This document shows, one piece after another, positions 1 through 7,564 of a DNA stretch of 14,755 nt. Position 1 is the stretch's first letter, and the number at the start of each line of letters is the position of its first letter. A program made the position numbers and the translations under genes. The DNA is from JAJXZP01 sp035505775 (GTDB lineage: Bacteria > Spirochaetota > Spirochaetia > Treponematales > Rectinemataceae): NCBI GenBank assembly GCA_035505775.1, contig DATJQN010000027.1:1-14755 (forward strand). The letters run 5' to 3'. Below the pieces are notes generated by a model that was not told where the DNA came from, ran no database searches, and saw nothing but the letters and a program-made list of their open reading frames with translations.

Positions 1-1062
1 CATCTTCGAGGTGTCGAGGATGGAGGTGATCGAGTTGACCGCCGTGTTGTAGCCCCGGTTTCGGATGTTTTCGATATCCACGATCTTCTTGAGATTCTCG
101 CGGATATTCAGCTGGTCGAAGGTGGCGGGGTCGATCTCGGCGCGGAGGTTGTTGATCCGCTCCATGAGATCCTTGGCGATGATGGTATAGCGCTTGGACT
201 TGGGGTTTTCGATGTCGTCGTCCGTGTAGTCGCGGATGCGGTTCATCTTCTCGAAGATGATCTCGGTGTCCGAAAGCTCCTCCTTGCCGGCGTCGATGAG
301 CCGGTCCTTGAGGCGCTCGATCTCCTTGTCGATCTGGTCGATCAGGTGCTTGGAGATCAGATCCTTGATGAGGTACTCGACGGTGACCTGATAGTGGAAA
401 ATCGGAGAGATGAGCTCGGAGTCGAGGATGTTGACCGAAAGCTTGACGTCGGTGACGGTCTTCGGTTTCGCGAGATTGTCCTTGAACGAGCACTTCACGA
501 CCGAGTAGGCGTTCTCGCCGCGGATGAAGGCTCCGACATCGGTCTTCTGGCGCAGGAGGGCGTTGGTCAGGTTTTCCAGCTCGTTGACGCCGCGCTGGAT
601 GTGGCCCTGGAGGTGGCCGAACATGTTGACCATCGACTTCTCGACTTCACCGGTGTTGAACTTGTCGGCGCCGCCGACCTGGTCGAGGAGCTCGGCGATC
701 TCTTTCGGGGTGTAGCGGGCGAGGGACTTCATTTCCTCTTTGTCAATGAAGTTTCGCACCTTCTTCACCATCTCGTCCTCGGTGGTGACCATGAAGCGGT
801 TGAACATGTTCTGGTAGTTCTGGTTGAAGTAGTTGTAGAGCTTCTCCTTCAACCCGCCCATGACATCGAGCCGCTCGAGCACTTCCTTGGGAAGGCGGGC
901 GTTGATGTGGTGGAGGACCTTGTTGGTCTCTTCCTCCAGAAGCTGATTGACTTCACGCTGCTGGTCGCGGCCTTCCTGGGCCAGCGAGTTTCTGGAACCG
1001 ACAGCCGATGGTTTCTCGGGATGGAATACATTAGGACTCTTAGGCAGATCTATCGCACCCAT
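1..1062 (-). CDS. cfpA: Cytoplasmic filament protein A (CfpA), 3' end outside window
   Basis: The reading frame is open for 354 codons from an ATG at 1060-1062 to the left edge, so the C-terminal part is missing. The N-terminus reads MGAIDLPKSPNVFHPEKPSA, and stretches such as KLYNYFNQNYQNMFNRFM (about residues 67-84) and FHYQVTVEYLIKDLISKH match my memory of treponemal CfpA (TP0748). CfpA forms the ribbon of cytoplasmic filaments lying under the flagellar filaments; mutants in Treponema are affected in cell division. The visible part is highly charged and looks largely helical, with no signal peptide or membrane segment, as expected for a cytoplasmic filament subunit. A strong ribosome site (AAAGGAG, 1068-1074) lies 5 nt before the ATG and a sigma70-like promoter lies upstream. 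The gene is divergent from the vWA operon. Identification rests on remembered sequence similarity; the main uncertainty is that the C-terminal half cannot be seen. Confidence 0.8.
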   Translation of the reverse strand, partial: MGAIDLPKSPNVFHPEKPSAVGSRNSLAQEGRDQQREVNQLLEEETNKVLHHINARLPKEVLERLDVMGGLKEKLYNYFNQNYQNMFNRFMVTTEDEMVKKVRNFIDKEEMKSLARYTPKEIAELLDQVGGADKFNTGEVEKSMVNMFGHLQGHIQRGVNELENLTNALLRQKTDVGAFIRGENAYSVVKCSFKDNLAKPKTVTDVKLSVNILDSELISPIFHYQVTVEYLIKDLISKHLIDQIDKEIERLKDRLIDAGKEELSDTEIIFEKMNRIRDYTDDDIENPKSKRYTIIAKDLMERINNLRAEIDPATFDQLNIRENLKKIVDIENIRNRGYNTAVNSITSILDTSKM

Positions 1063-1097
1063 ACGATCTCCTTTACGCGATTAAGGATTCTTGAGTT

Positions 1098-1127
1098 ATA
1101 GTATCGAAGGACAAAGAAAGTTGTAAA
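1098..1127 (-). promoter_or_regulatory. Sigma70-type promoter of cfpA
   Basis: On the minus strand TTTACA (1122-1127) is followed after 18 nt by TACTAT (1098-1103). Transcription would begin near 1091, giving a leader of about 30 nt that carries the AAAGGAG ribosome site. The surrounding stretch is clearly richer in A and T than the coding regions. This was found by inspection only. Confidence 0.6.
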
Positions 1128-1167
1128 GTCCGAAAAGGAATTTTCGAGACGCCGTTTTGCCTTAATA

Positions 1168-1176
1168 TGGTAGAAT
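1168..1176 (+). promoter_or_regulatory. Extended -10 promoter of the vWA/nrnA/pallilysin-like operon
   Basis: TGGTAGAAT fits the extended -10 form TGnTATAAT with one mismatch in the hexamer. No good -35 hexamer lies 16-18 nt upstream, which is tolerated by extended -10 promoters. The start would be near 1183, about 35 nt before the GTG at 1218. A small hairpin (GGGGC, loop TGAA, GCCCC, 1186-1199) would sit at the 5' end of the leader, just ahead of the AAAGGAAGG ribosome site (1204-1212). Confidence 0.45.
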
Positions 1177-1217
1177 CATGACGTTGGGGCTGAAGCCCCG
1201 CGGAAAGGAAGGCACCC

Positions 1218-2126
1218 GTGAATCGTCCTCACCGCCTCCTCAGCACCCTCCTCTCGGTACTGTTCCTCTCTTTTCTCCTCGCTTCATCCCAGGCCCAGAC
1301 CACGCCGGGCCAGTCCGAGACGCGTACGGGGGGGCTCGACGTCGTTCTCCTCCTCGACAAGTCCCTGTCGATGGCCCCGTATTTCGACCAGGTCAAGGCC
1401 TACGTAGCGGGTCGCGTGCTCGAGCCGATACTCGTGCCCGGGGATCGGCTCATCCTGGAAACCTTTTACGGAAAGGTCGATCGCCTGTTCGGGGGCCCGA
1501 TCGCCACCGAGCAGGACAAGGCTGCGGCGATCCGGGAGCTTCGTTCGGTCAAGGCCGACGGGCGATTCACCGACATCGGAGCGGCCCTCGACGCGGCGCA
1601 GCGCGACTTGACCGAGCTCGGCCAGCCGGATCGGCCCAAATACGTGCTCCTCATCACGGACGAACGGCAGGAAGCCCCTGCGGGGAGCCCCTATGTGTCG
1701 CCCAACCACAAGCTCTCACACCCGGCTCTTCAATATATGAAGCGCGTTGATCTGGGCAAATTCCGGGCGATCACCGTCGGATTCGGCGTCGGCGCCAAAG
1801 TTGACGCGACGGCCCCCCAGGTAATGAGACTCCTCACGGAGGCCCCGCCATCGGCCGCCGCGGGCCCGGCAGCCGGCGGATCTCCGGGCGCTGCGGCCGG
1901 CGGAGCAGGCCAGAGTTCAGGCGCGGCGCCCGGAGGAGACGGCGCAGCCGGAGGTTCCCCGGGGCTCGCCGCCACAGCTGCCACCGGCGGCGGAACGGGG
2001 ATACCGGGTCTGCCTGCCTTCATCCTCTGGATCGGCCTGGCGGTGCTCCTCCTTCTGCTTGGCCTGGGTACGCTGCTCATTCTTCGGTCCCGGAAGCCGC
2101 AGGACAGGGATCAGCAACCTTCATGA
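1218..2126 (+). CDS. Membrane-anchored von Willebrand factor A (vWA) domain protein, Tp0750-like
   Basis: The 302-residue product starts with a Sec signal peptide (hydrophobic 7-22, probable cleavage after SSQA at 23-26). A vWA domain follows at about 40-208 with a complete MIDAS metal site: D47-x-S49-x-S51, T118 and D148 in the strand ending ITDE. Residues about 210-262 are a low-complexity Gly/Ala/Pro linker, and 264-289 form a C-terminal transmembrane helix ending in a short basic tail. The vWA domain is therefore expected on the outer face of the inner membrane. vWA domains bind protein partners through a metal ion; no enzymatic activity can be read from this sequence. Position next to cfpA and upstream of a pallilysin-related gene matches T. 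pallidum TP0750, reported as a host-protein-interacting vWA protein. The start is a GTG with AAAGGAAGG 5 nt upstream. The stop overlaps the next gene by ATGA. Confidence 0.82.
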   Translation: MNRPHRLLSTLLSVLFLSFLLASSQAQTTPGQSETRTGGLDVVLLLDKSLSMAPYFDQVKAYVAGRVLEPILVPGDRLILETFYGKVDRLFGGPIATEQDKAAAIRELRSVKADGRFTDIGAALDAAQRDLTELGQPDRPKYVLLITDERQEAPAGSPYVSPNHKLSHPALQYMKRVDLGKFRAITVGFGVGAKVDATAPQVMRLLTEAPPSAAAGPAAGGSPGAAAGGAGQSSGAAPGGDGAAGGSPGLAATAATGGGTGIPGLPAFILWIGLAVLLLLLGLGTLLILRSRKPQDRDQQPS

Positions 2127-3115
2127 CACTTGATGCGCTGGCAGGTTTCCTGACCGAGCACGACCGCTACATTATCGCCTCGCACGACGGCCCGGATGCC
2201 GACGGCCTCGGGGCTTCCTATGCCCTCGCCCTCGCGCTGCGGTCGATCGGCAAGACGGTCTACGCCACCGTGCCGACCCATGTTCCGGCCAAGTACCGGT
2301 TCATCGATCAGCAGGGCCTGTTCGTGCCGCTCGCCTCTCCCGAGACCCTGAACTTCGACCTGAGTGACTTTATCCTGGTGATCATCGATACCCAGGATCT
2401 GAACTATCTCGGCGTCGCTGCCGAGCGGGTCATCCGCCAGGCAGCCGAACGGGTCATCATCGACCACCATGAACTGAGTGTGGCGGCCGGCCAGGCCGCC
2501 TATGTCGATCCGATGGCCTCGAGCAGCTGCGAAATCGTCTATGGCCTCATAGGGAAGATCGGCGCGGAGCCGACGCTCGATGTCTCGGAGGCCCTGTTTG
2601 CCGGCATGGTGTACGACACCGGTTCGTTCGCCTACCCGAAGACCGGGGACCGCTGCTTCGCCTACGCGTCCGAGCTGGTGCGCGCCGGGGTGAAACCCTA
2701 CGCCATCCACGGCCGGCTGTACGAGTCGGGCAGCATCGGCGTGTTGATCCTGCAGAAGGCGGTGCTCTCCACGCTCGAGCTGCATGCGGAGAGCAGGGTG
2801 GCTGTCCAGGTCCTTCATCGAAGCGATCTGGCTGCGTCGGGGGCCGCATACGAGGACGCGGAGGATCTTGTCAACATCCCGCTGCAGAGCCGGACCGTGG
2901 AGGTCTCCCTGCTCTTCAAGGAGAACCTCGAGGGACGGATCCGCTGCTCCCTCAGAAGCAAGGGCGGCGTGAACGTCGCACATGTCGCACAGACCTTCGG
3001 GGGGGGCGGCCACAAGACCGCCGCAGGCTTCACCTGCAGGACTCCTCTTGAATCCAGCAAAGCCGACGTGCTAAAAACCATCGTCGCGGCCCTGGCTCGA
3101 AGCGGAGGATCATGA
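2123..3115 (+). CDS. nrnA: DHH/DHHA1 phosphoesterase, NrnA-type (oligoribonuclease / pAp phosphatase)
   Basis: This 330-residue cytoplasmic protein has the full motif series of the DHH superfamily: H21, D25 and D27 in the SHDGPDADGLGA segment (20-31), D89 in the IIDT strand, the DHH signature at 115-117, and D165 in GMVYDTGSF. The C-terminal DHHA1 substrate-binding domain carries GGGGHKTAAGF at 293-303. Length and motif order match stand-alone NrnA-type proteins, which use Mn(2+) to degrade very short RNA oligonucleotides and 3'-phosphoadenosine 5'-phosphate; some relatives (DhhP in Borrelia) act in c-di-AMP breakdown. Which substrate applies cannot be decided from sequence. The gene overlaps both neighbours by 4 nt (ATGA), so it is an integral operon member. 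Confidence 0.88.
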   Translation: MTLDALAGFLTEHDRYIIASHDGPDADGLGASYALALALRSIGKTVYATVPTHVPAKYRFIDQQGLFVPLASPETLNFDLSDFILVIIDTQDLNYLGVAAERVIRQAAERVIIDHHELSVAAGQAAYVDPMASSSCEIVYGLIGKIGAEPTLDVSEALFAGMVYDTGSFAYPKTGDRCFAYASELVRAGVKPYAIHGRLYESGSIGVLILQKAVLSTLELHAESRVAVQVLHRSDLAASGAAYEDAEDLVNIPLQSRTVEVSLLFKENLEGRIRCSLRSKGGVNVAHVAQTFGGGGHKTAAGFTCRTPLESSKADVLKTIVAALARSGGS

Positions 3116-4632
3116 AGCGTCTCATCCAGACAGCCTTTTTCCTGGTCAGCGCGATCGCCCTCGGGATCGCGGTGTATTTCTTCATCCATGAGCGTTCCGG
3201 CGCGGCGCAGGCCGCCCGCCCCGTGATGACCAAGCAGGTGGTCGTTGCGCCGCAGGGCAGCTCCACGGATGAGCGAAGCCAGGGTTCCGACCGGGACATC
3301 CCCGTCAACCATATCGCCGCCCTGCCGAACGAGGTGATACTCGATGTCGTCTCCACCCTCCTCGTCCAAAACGAGGGGGGAGAGGGCGACGAGCAGATTC
3401 TCATTGTCAGGAAGACGGACCGGGGCGACAACAGGCTCACGATCGTCGTCGCGGCCTATCTGCCCGCGCGCAAGACCTGGGTGCGGGCATGGGAGGGGGA
3501 CACCCTCGCCACAAAACTCACGACCTTCACGGTGCAGGCCAAAGATCTCATCGGAGATCACAACCTCGACATCATCTGCACCGGGATGGACGACAGCAAC
3601 GAACAGACCATCGTCGTCTTCCGGCGTCTTCCCGGCGGCTCCGGCATGAACTTCTCCCCCATACTTTCCCTGGCCGCTGACTCAATAAGCATCGGAGAGG
3701 TCGAGCGCCCGGAGGGCTACCAGCTTGGCCAGACCAACGGCGACAGCATTCCCATCTATGCGTTCAACCGAAACAAGGCGTCCCAGAACCTGCTCGACCA
3801 GGTCAAGAGCAGCTATGCCTGGGACGCCCGAAAAGCCATGTACGTCAAGACCGGGGACGAGGCGATCTCCGGAGCCCAGGTCGAGCGCGAGGCGATTTCC
3901 AAGGTCCTGACAGGCTCGGAAAAGGACTTCGAGACCTTCCTCCAGGGCGTGTGGTACGAGTCGGACAAGGGCCCCCTCGATCCCGGCGCGAGGCTTCTGG
4001 TCTTCGACAAGGCCGGAGGAACCATCACCTTCTATACCACCGATACACAGGAAGTCTTTCGCTGGACGGACTCGCATGCGACGCGCTACGGCCTTTATGC
4101 CGGCTGCCAGAACGAGGACGTCGCCAACCTCCGTCGCCTGATGGATATCGAGCTGACCGGGGCCGATACCATCTCCGTGCGCGTCTTCGAGGACCTCCGC
4201 ATGAAGGTCGATCCGCAGAACGCCTGGGACGGCGGCTACAAGAAGCTCCCCGCAGATGCCTCGGAGACCGTGGCGCGGGGATCGGCCTCCGCCCCCACGA
4301 CCGACTTCAAGCTCGAGGGACCCTACAGATCGGCCGATGGCTCCGAACTCCTGTTCGCCGCCCCCCGATACAGCCTCAAACGCAAGGACGTCACGGAGCG
4401 CGGCGCCTTCCAGCTCTTCCGCCTCGGCAGCGATACGGTGCTCGAGCTGAGTGTCCTCAAGGATAATGGCCTCATGGGCGAGCGCCGGACCTATCGCGCA
4501 AGCTACACCGAGACCCACGCCGGAAAGACGACGGTCAGGCGCCTCCTTCTGGAGCCGGCGCGAACGAGCATTTCCGGTCTGGAGATACTTGAAGAGGACA
4601 ACCTGGTCTACGAACAGAAGGCGGGAAGCTGA
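3112..4632 (+). CDS. Pallilysin-related membrane-anchored protein (Tp0751-like C-terminal domain)
   Basis: This 506-residue protein has one N-terminal transmembrane segment (about 5-25) after a short basic start, then a long extracytoplasmic part. There is no cysteine in the signal region, so it is a membrane-anchored or secreted protein rather than a lipoprotein. Residues about 66-250 form a beta-rich domain with a repeat-like DLIGDHNLDIICTGMD segment (145-160) recalling propeller blades. Residues about 274-500 are beta-rich; FLQGVWYES (276-284) resembles the G-x-W motif of lipocalin-like barrels. Treponema pallidum pallilysin (Tp0751) is a lipocalin-fold adhesin, and longer treponemal relatives are known as pallilysin-related adhesins. 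The assignment rests on this motif, size and the cfpA/vWA neighbourhood. No HExxH metalloprotease motif is present. GGAGG precedes the ATG, which overlaps the nrnA stop by 4 nt. The alternative is a lineage-specific envelope protein of unknown function. Confidence 0.6.
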   Translation: MKRLIQTAFFLVSAIALGIAVYFFIHERSGAAQAARPVMTKQVVVAPQGSSTDERSQGSDRDIPVNHIAALPNEVILDVVSTLLVQNEGGEGDEQILIVRKTDRGDNRLTIVVAAYLPARKTWVRAWEGDTLATKLTTFTVQAKDLIGDHNLDIICTGMDDSNEQTIVVFRRLPGGSGMNFSPILSLAADSISIGEVERPEGYQLGQTNGDSIPIYAFNRNKASQNLLDQVKSSYAWDARKAMYVKTGDEAISGAQVEREAISKVLTGSEKDFETFLQGVWYESDKGPLDPGARLLVFDKAGGTITFYTTDTQEVFRWTDSHATRYGLYAGCQNEDVANLRRLMDIELTGADTISVRVFEDLRMKVDPQNAWDGGYKKLPADASETVARGSASAPTTDFKLEGPYRSADGSELLFAAPRYSLKRKDVTERGAFQLFRLGSDTVLELSVLKDNGLMGERRTYRASYTETHAGKTTVRRLLLEPARTSISGLEILEEDNLVYEQKAGS

Positions 4633-4688
4633 GTCGATCCCGAAGCTGCGCCGTCATTGAATGCGTGAAGGTCGAGCCGAGGTCCGCG

Positions 4689-5963
4689 TCAGTCCATGGG
4701 ATAGGATTCGTAGCCGGCGTCTTTCAACTTCAACCTGGTGGCGTCGGGGTCCTTCCCGCTTTCCACGTAAACGACCCACCTGGTCGAGGCTCCCGCGCCC
4801 GGGCTGCGCACTTCAACGCCCGACTTGAAGCCCTTGGCGGACAACTCCGCGGCCAGGCTACGCGCGTTGCTCTCCACTGAGAAGTAGCCGACCTGCAGTC
4901 GCGACACAGCGCCGGCGGTCGCTTCCGTACCCGCATTCGCGCCGGCGCTCGAACCTGTGGAAACGGAGGAGGCCGTCGCCGCTGGCGGTGCCGCTGGCGG
5001 TGCCGCGGGGGCTGCCGCCGGCGCCGGGGTCGCTGCCGGTGGCGCCGAGGGGATCGGCGCCACCGGCTTCAGATCAGTGGGCCTGATGCTTCCGAAGTAC
5101 CAGTAGGGAAAGGGCGGAGGGGACAGGTCTCCCGAGGCGATGTGCGCTTCAGGGCTCTCCGGAAACTCCTGCGTCAGGCGTCGTGCGGCGGCGGTCTTGG
5201 CCGGGCCGCTCTCCGCAGTCCAGGCGAGAAACTCCGCCTCCCGACGCAGGGAGGCATCCGACAGGGCTGTGATCAGGTCGGCGGCGAGGGCCGCGGCCTC
5301 CGAGACGCGCCCGGCGAGGAACAGGGCCCAGGCGCCGACCAGTCGCGCCTGGGCCGCCGTCGTGGGATCCCGCGAGGCGATAAGGACGGCCGAGGCCATG
5401 TCCCGGGCGGTATCGGTTTCGCCGGCGGCCAGTTCGCAGCGCGCCGCCCGGAGCAGCAGGGGGGCGCCTCCGTCCGATGCCAGGGCCGCCTCGCGCTTGA
5501 ACAGGGCGGCTGCGTCAGGGAATCGGCCCAGCAGAAGGGAGAGCTCGGCGGCGCGATCAAGCATGGCGGCGCGCTCGGACGGCTGCGGCACTCGATCGAC
5601 CGTCTCCTTCATGAGAGTGAGCGCATCCTGAGGCGGGAGGCGCGAAATCAGCGTCAGGACCGCTTCCGCTAGGGACTCGGGCGAAACCCCGGCCAGCTTG
5701 GAACGAGCCGCCGCAAGACCGCCCGGATAGGCCTGATCCTGGACGGTCTGGGCGGCAGCGGGACCCGAGCCGGCAGCGGTGCCGCCGGGACCGGCAGCCG
5801 GGGAGCCTGAAGCGGCCGCCGGCTGGGAGGAAGCCGAATCCGAAGCCCCGGAGCCCTGGGCCAGGATCGCCTGTGCCGACAATCCACACAGCGGGATCAA
5901 AAGGACGAGGAAGGCCGCGCGACCCTTGAGCGCGGATCCGCGGGCAGAGTTGTGCGCACTCAT
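4689..5963 (-). CDS. SPOR-domain periplasmic/envelope protein with helical repeat region
   Basis: The 424-residue product begins with a Sec signal peptide (about 13-32). An Ala/Gly/Pro/Ser-rich stretch follows (36-75), then an all-helical region (about 83-270) with TPR-like alanine-rich helix pairs. A Pro/Ala linker (300-352) leads to a C-terminal SPOR domain (355-422) that opens with RLQVGYFSVESNARSLAAEL. SPOR domains bind denuded septal peptidoglycan, so a role at the cell wall or division site is a reasonable inference. The frame is open further upstream, but the start at 5963 is chosen because the signal peptide follows it and it lies one base after the miaB stop; longer starts would add over 40 residues inside miaB. 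No strong ribosome site is visible, which suggests translational coupling to miaB. Nothing resembling a terminator separates it from the convergent operon. Confidence 0.82.
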   Translation of the reverse strand: MSAHNSARGSALKGRAAFLVLLIPLCGLSAQAILAQGSGASDSASSQPAAASGSPAAGPGGTAAGSGPAAAQTVQDQAYPGGLAAARSKLAGVSPESLAEAVLTLISRLPPQDALTLMKETVDRVPQPSERAAMLDRAAELSLLLGRFPDAAALFKREAALASDGGAPLLLRAARCELAAGETDTARDMASAVLIASRDPTTAAQARLVGAWALFLAGRVSEAAALAADLITALSDASLRREAEFLAWTAESGPAKTAAARRLTQEFPESPEAHIASGDLSPPPFPYWYFGSIRPTDLKPVAPIPSAPPAATPAPAAAPAAPPAAPPAATASSVSTGSSAGANAGTEATAGAVSRLQVGYFSVESNARSLAAELSAKGFKSGVEVRSPGAGASTRWVVYVESGKDPDATRLKLKDAGYESYPMD

Positions 5964-5964
5964 C

Positions 5965-7497
5965 CTATAGTTCTTCGGCGTGGAAGGTATTCCCCGAAAG
6001 CCCCGTAATCCGGACCCGGGTGAAGTGGCCGACGCGGGAGGCGGGTGCGGGGAAGACGAGCATCTCGTCCCGCTGGGTCCTGCCAAGGACTTCGCTCTTT
6101 TTCCTGCGCGAGATACCCTCGACGAGCACCTCGACCGTCGACCCGACCCGCTCCACGAGCTGCCGGCGTCCGATCCGCTTCTGAAGCTCGATCACCCGCG
6201 CAAGCCTCTCCCGTTTGACCTTCTCGGCCACACGGTCCGGAAGCGATGCAGCCGGGGTGCCCTCCCGCGGATTGTAGTGGTACATGAAGGAATAGGCGAA
6301 ACCGACCTTCTCCATCAACGCGAGCGTCGCCTCGTTGTCCTCCTCCCGCTCTCCGGGAAAGCCCACGAGGATGTCGGTCGACAGCGAAAGTTCGGGTATG
6401 GCCGAACGCATGCGGTCGACCAGATCCAGGTAGTCCCGGGAAGTATAGCGCCGGTTCATGGCCGCCAATATCCTGTCCGAGCCGGACTGGACGCAGAGGT
6501 GCACGTGTTTGCAGTAGAGTTCGTCCTCGGCGAGGACGCGGATGAGTTCGGGGGAGAGGTCCTTCGGATGGCTCGTGAGAAAGCGTATCCAGCGGATGCC
6601 GCCCTTCCCTCGCGCCTTCAGATGGGCCGAGATCAGCCTGAGAAGTCCGGGGAAGCCAAGCGAAGAATCCCTCGATCCCGAGTCGGGTTCTGCTTGCCGA
6701 ACGCCTTCCGTGCCGGGTCCCCGGTGTGGCCCTGGGTTTGGGGTGGAGTCTCCGGGAGCGGAGGCCCCTCTCCAGCGGTACGAATTGACGTTCTGTCCCA
6801 GAAGCGTGAGTTCCCGCACCCCGGCATCCTCGAGGGCATCGAGCTCCGCGAGGATATCCTCGGGCCTTCGGGAGACTTCGTGGCCGCGCAGATAGGGGAC
6901 GATGCAATACGAGCAGTAGTTGTCGCAGCCGTGCATTATGGGGAGGAAGGAGCGGAACGAGCCCGGCTCGTAGTAGGACTTGGCGAAAACGAAGGCCGGA
7001 CTTTCGTCGATGTCGTCCACGCGGAGACCCCGGGCGACTGCATCGAGGACGAGGCCGAATGCCTGCTTCTGGAAGGTACCGACCACATAGTCGACGGCCG
7101 GCTGTCGCTCCTTGATGCTCCGCTTGAGCCGCTCGGCCATGCAGCCCGTGACGACCAGCGCGAAGGGAGACCCTCCCGCGGCCTGTCGCGCGCGCTTGTG
7201 CGCCGCAAAGTGATCGATGCGGCCCCAGGCGCGGTTCTCGGCCGTGGCCCGCACCGAGCAGGTGTTGATGAGGACGAGGTCGAGGTCAGTATCGAGTTCG
7301 GCCGCAGCCTCCGCGTCGGAAGCCGCTAGACGTGACACTTCGCCCGCCTCGGCCGCCGCTGCTCCGGCCGCCGGGGCAGCCCGCTGCGAAACGGAACGCT
7401 CTGCCGGAGTCCAGCCCCGTTCCCTGAAGATGCTTTCGAGGGCTGCGGACTCTGCCTTGTTCATCTGGCAGCCGTAGGTTTCGATGAGGTATTTCAT
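5965..7497 (-). CDS. miaB: tRNA-2-methylthio-N6-dimethylallyladenosine synthase MiaB
   Basis: MiaB is a radical-SAM methylthiotransferase that adds the 2-methylthio group to i6A37 of tRNAs reading UNN codons. The N-terminal domain carries its three cluster cysteines: C10 in YGCQMN, C80 in INTCSVR and C119 in VTGCMAER. The radical-SAM cluster site is C191-x3-C195-x2-C198 (CDNYCSYC). A TRAM RNA-binding domain ends the protein (about 445-510). At 510 residues it is longer than the usual 430-460 because of two low-complexity insertions, an Ala/Glu-rich one at 31-70 and a Gly/Pro/Ser-rich one at 243-282; neither touches a catalytic motif. The YGCQMNKAES sequence and three-residue hydrophobic start favour MiaB over MtaB or RimO. 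No clear ribosome site or promoter is seen before the ATG; a large inverted repeat lies in the 133-nt upstream gap. Confidence 0.93.
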   Translation of the reverse strand: MKYLIETYGCQMNKAESAALESIFRERGWTPAERSVSQRAAPAAGAAAAEAGEVSRLAASDAEAAAELDTDLDLVLINTCSVRATAENRAWGRIDHFAAHKRARQAAGGSPFALVVTGCMAERLKRSIKERQPAVDYVVGTFQKQAFGLVLDAVARGLRVDDIDESPAFVFAKSYYEPGSFRSFLPIMHGCDNYCSYCIVPYLRGHEVSRRPEDILAELDALEDAGVRELTLLGQNVNSYRWRGASAPGDSTPNPGPHRGPGTEGVRQAEPDSGSRDSSLGFPGLLRLISAHLKARGKGGIRWIRFLTSHPKDLSPELIRVLAEDELYCKHVHLCVQSGSDRILAAMNRRYTSRDYLDLVDRMRSAIPELSLSTDILVGFPGEREEDNEATLALMEKVGFAYSFMYHYNPREGTPAASLPDRVAEKVKRERLARVIELQKRIGRRQLVERVGSTVEVLVEGISRRKKSEVLGRTQRDEMLVFPAPASRVGHFTRVRITGLSGNTFHAEEL

Positions 7498-7564
7498 GCT
7501 GGCCGCATGGACTCGATGGCGGACAGTCGCCGCGCGAAGCCCGCCGCTGCACCCCCCGAATCAT

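Noticed and set aside
346..1101. Plus-strand open frame of 251 codons over the cfpA gene
   Set aside because: It is the antisense shadow of cfpA; it lacks a ribosome site and the minus-strand product is clearly a real conserved protein.
1178..1750. Plus-strand open frame of 190 codons overlapping the vWA gene
   Set aside because: The product is Arg/Pro/Gly-rich with no domain, and the overlapping frame encodes a signal peptide, complete vWA motif set and membrane helix.
3187..3201. HE dipeptide near the start of the pallilysin-like protein as a metalloprotease motif
   Set aside because: The sequence is HERSG, so the second histidine of HExxH is missing, and it lies next to the membrane segment.
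4633..4688. Possible bidirectional terminator between the convergent operons
   Set aside because: No stem-loop with a T-run is visible on either strand in these 56 bases.
5964..6086. Longer start for the SPOR-domain protein inside miaB
   Set aside because: It would bury the signal peptide behind 41 Pro/Ser-rich residues encoded out of frame within the miaB 3' end.
5980..7329. Plus-strand open frame of 449 codons antisense to miaB
   Set aside because: Long antisense frames are common in GC-rich DNA; MiaB motifs on the other strand settle the matter.
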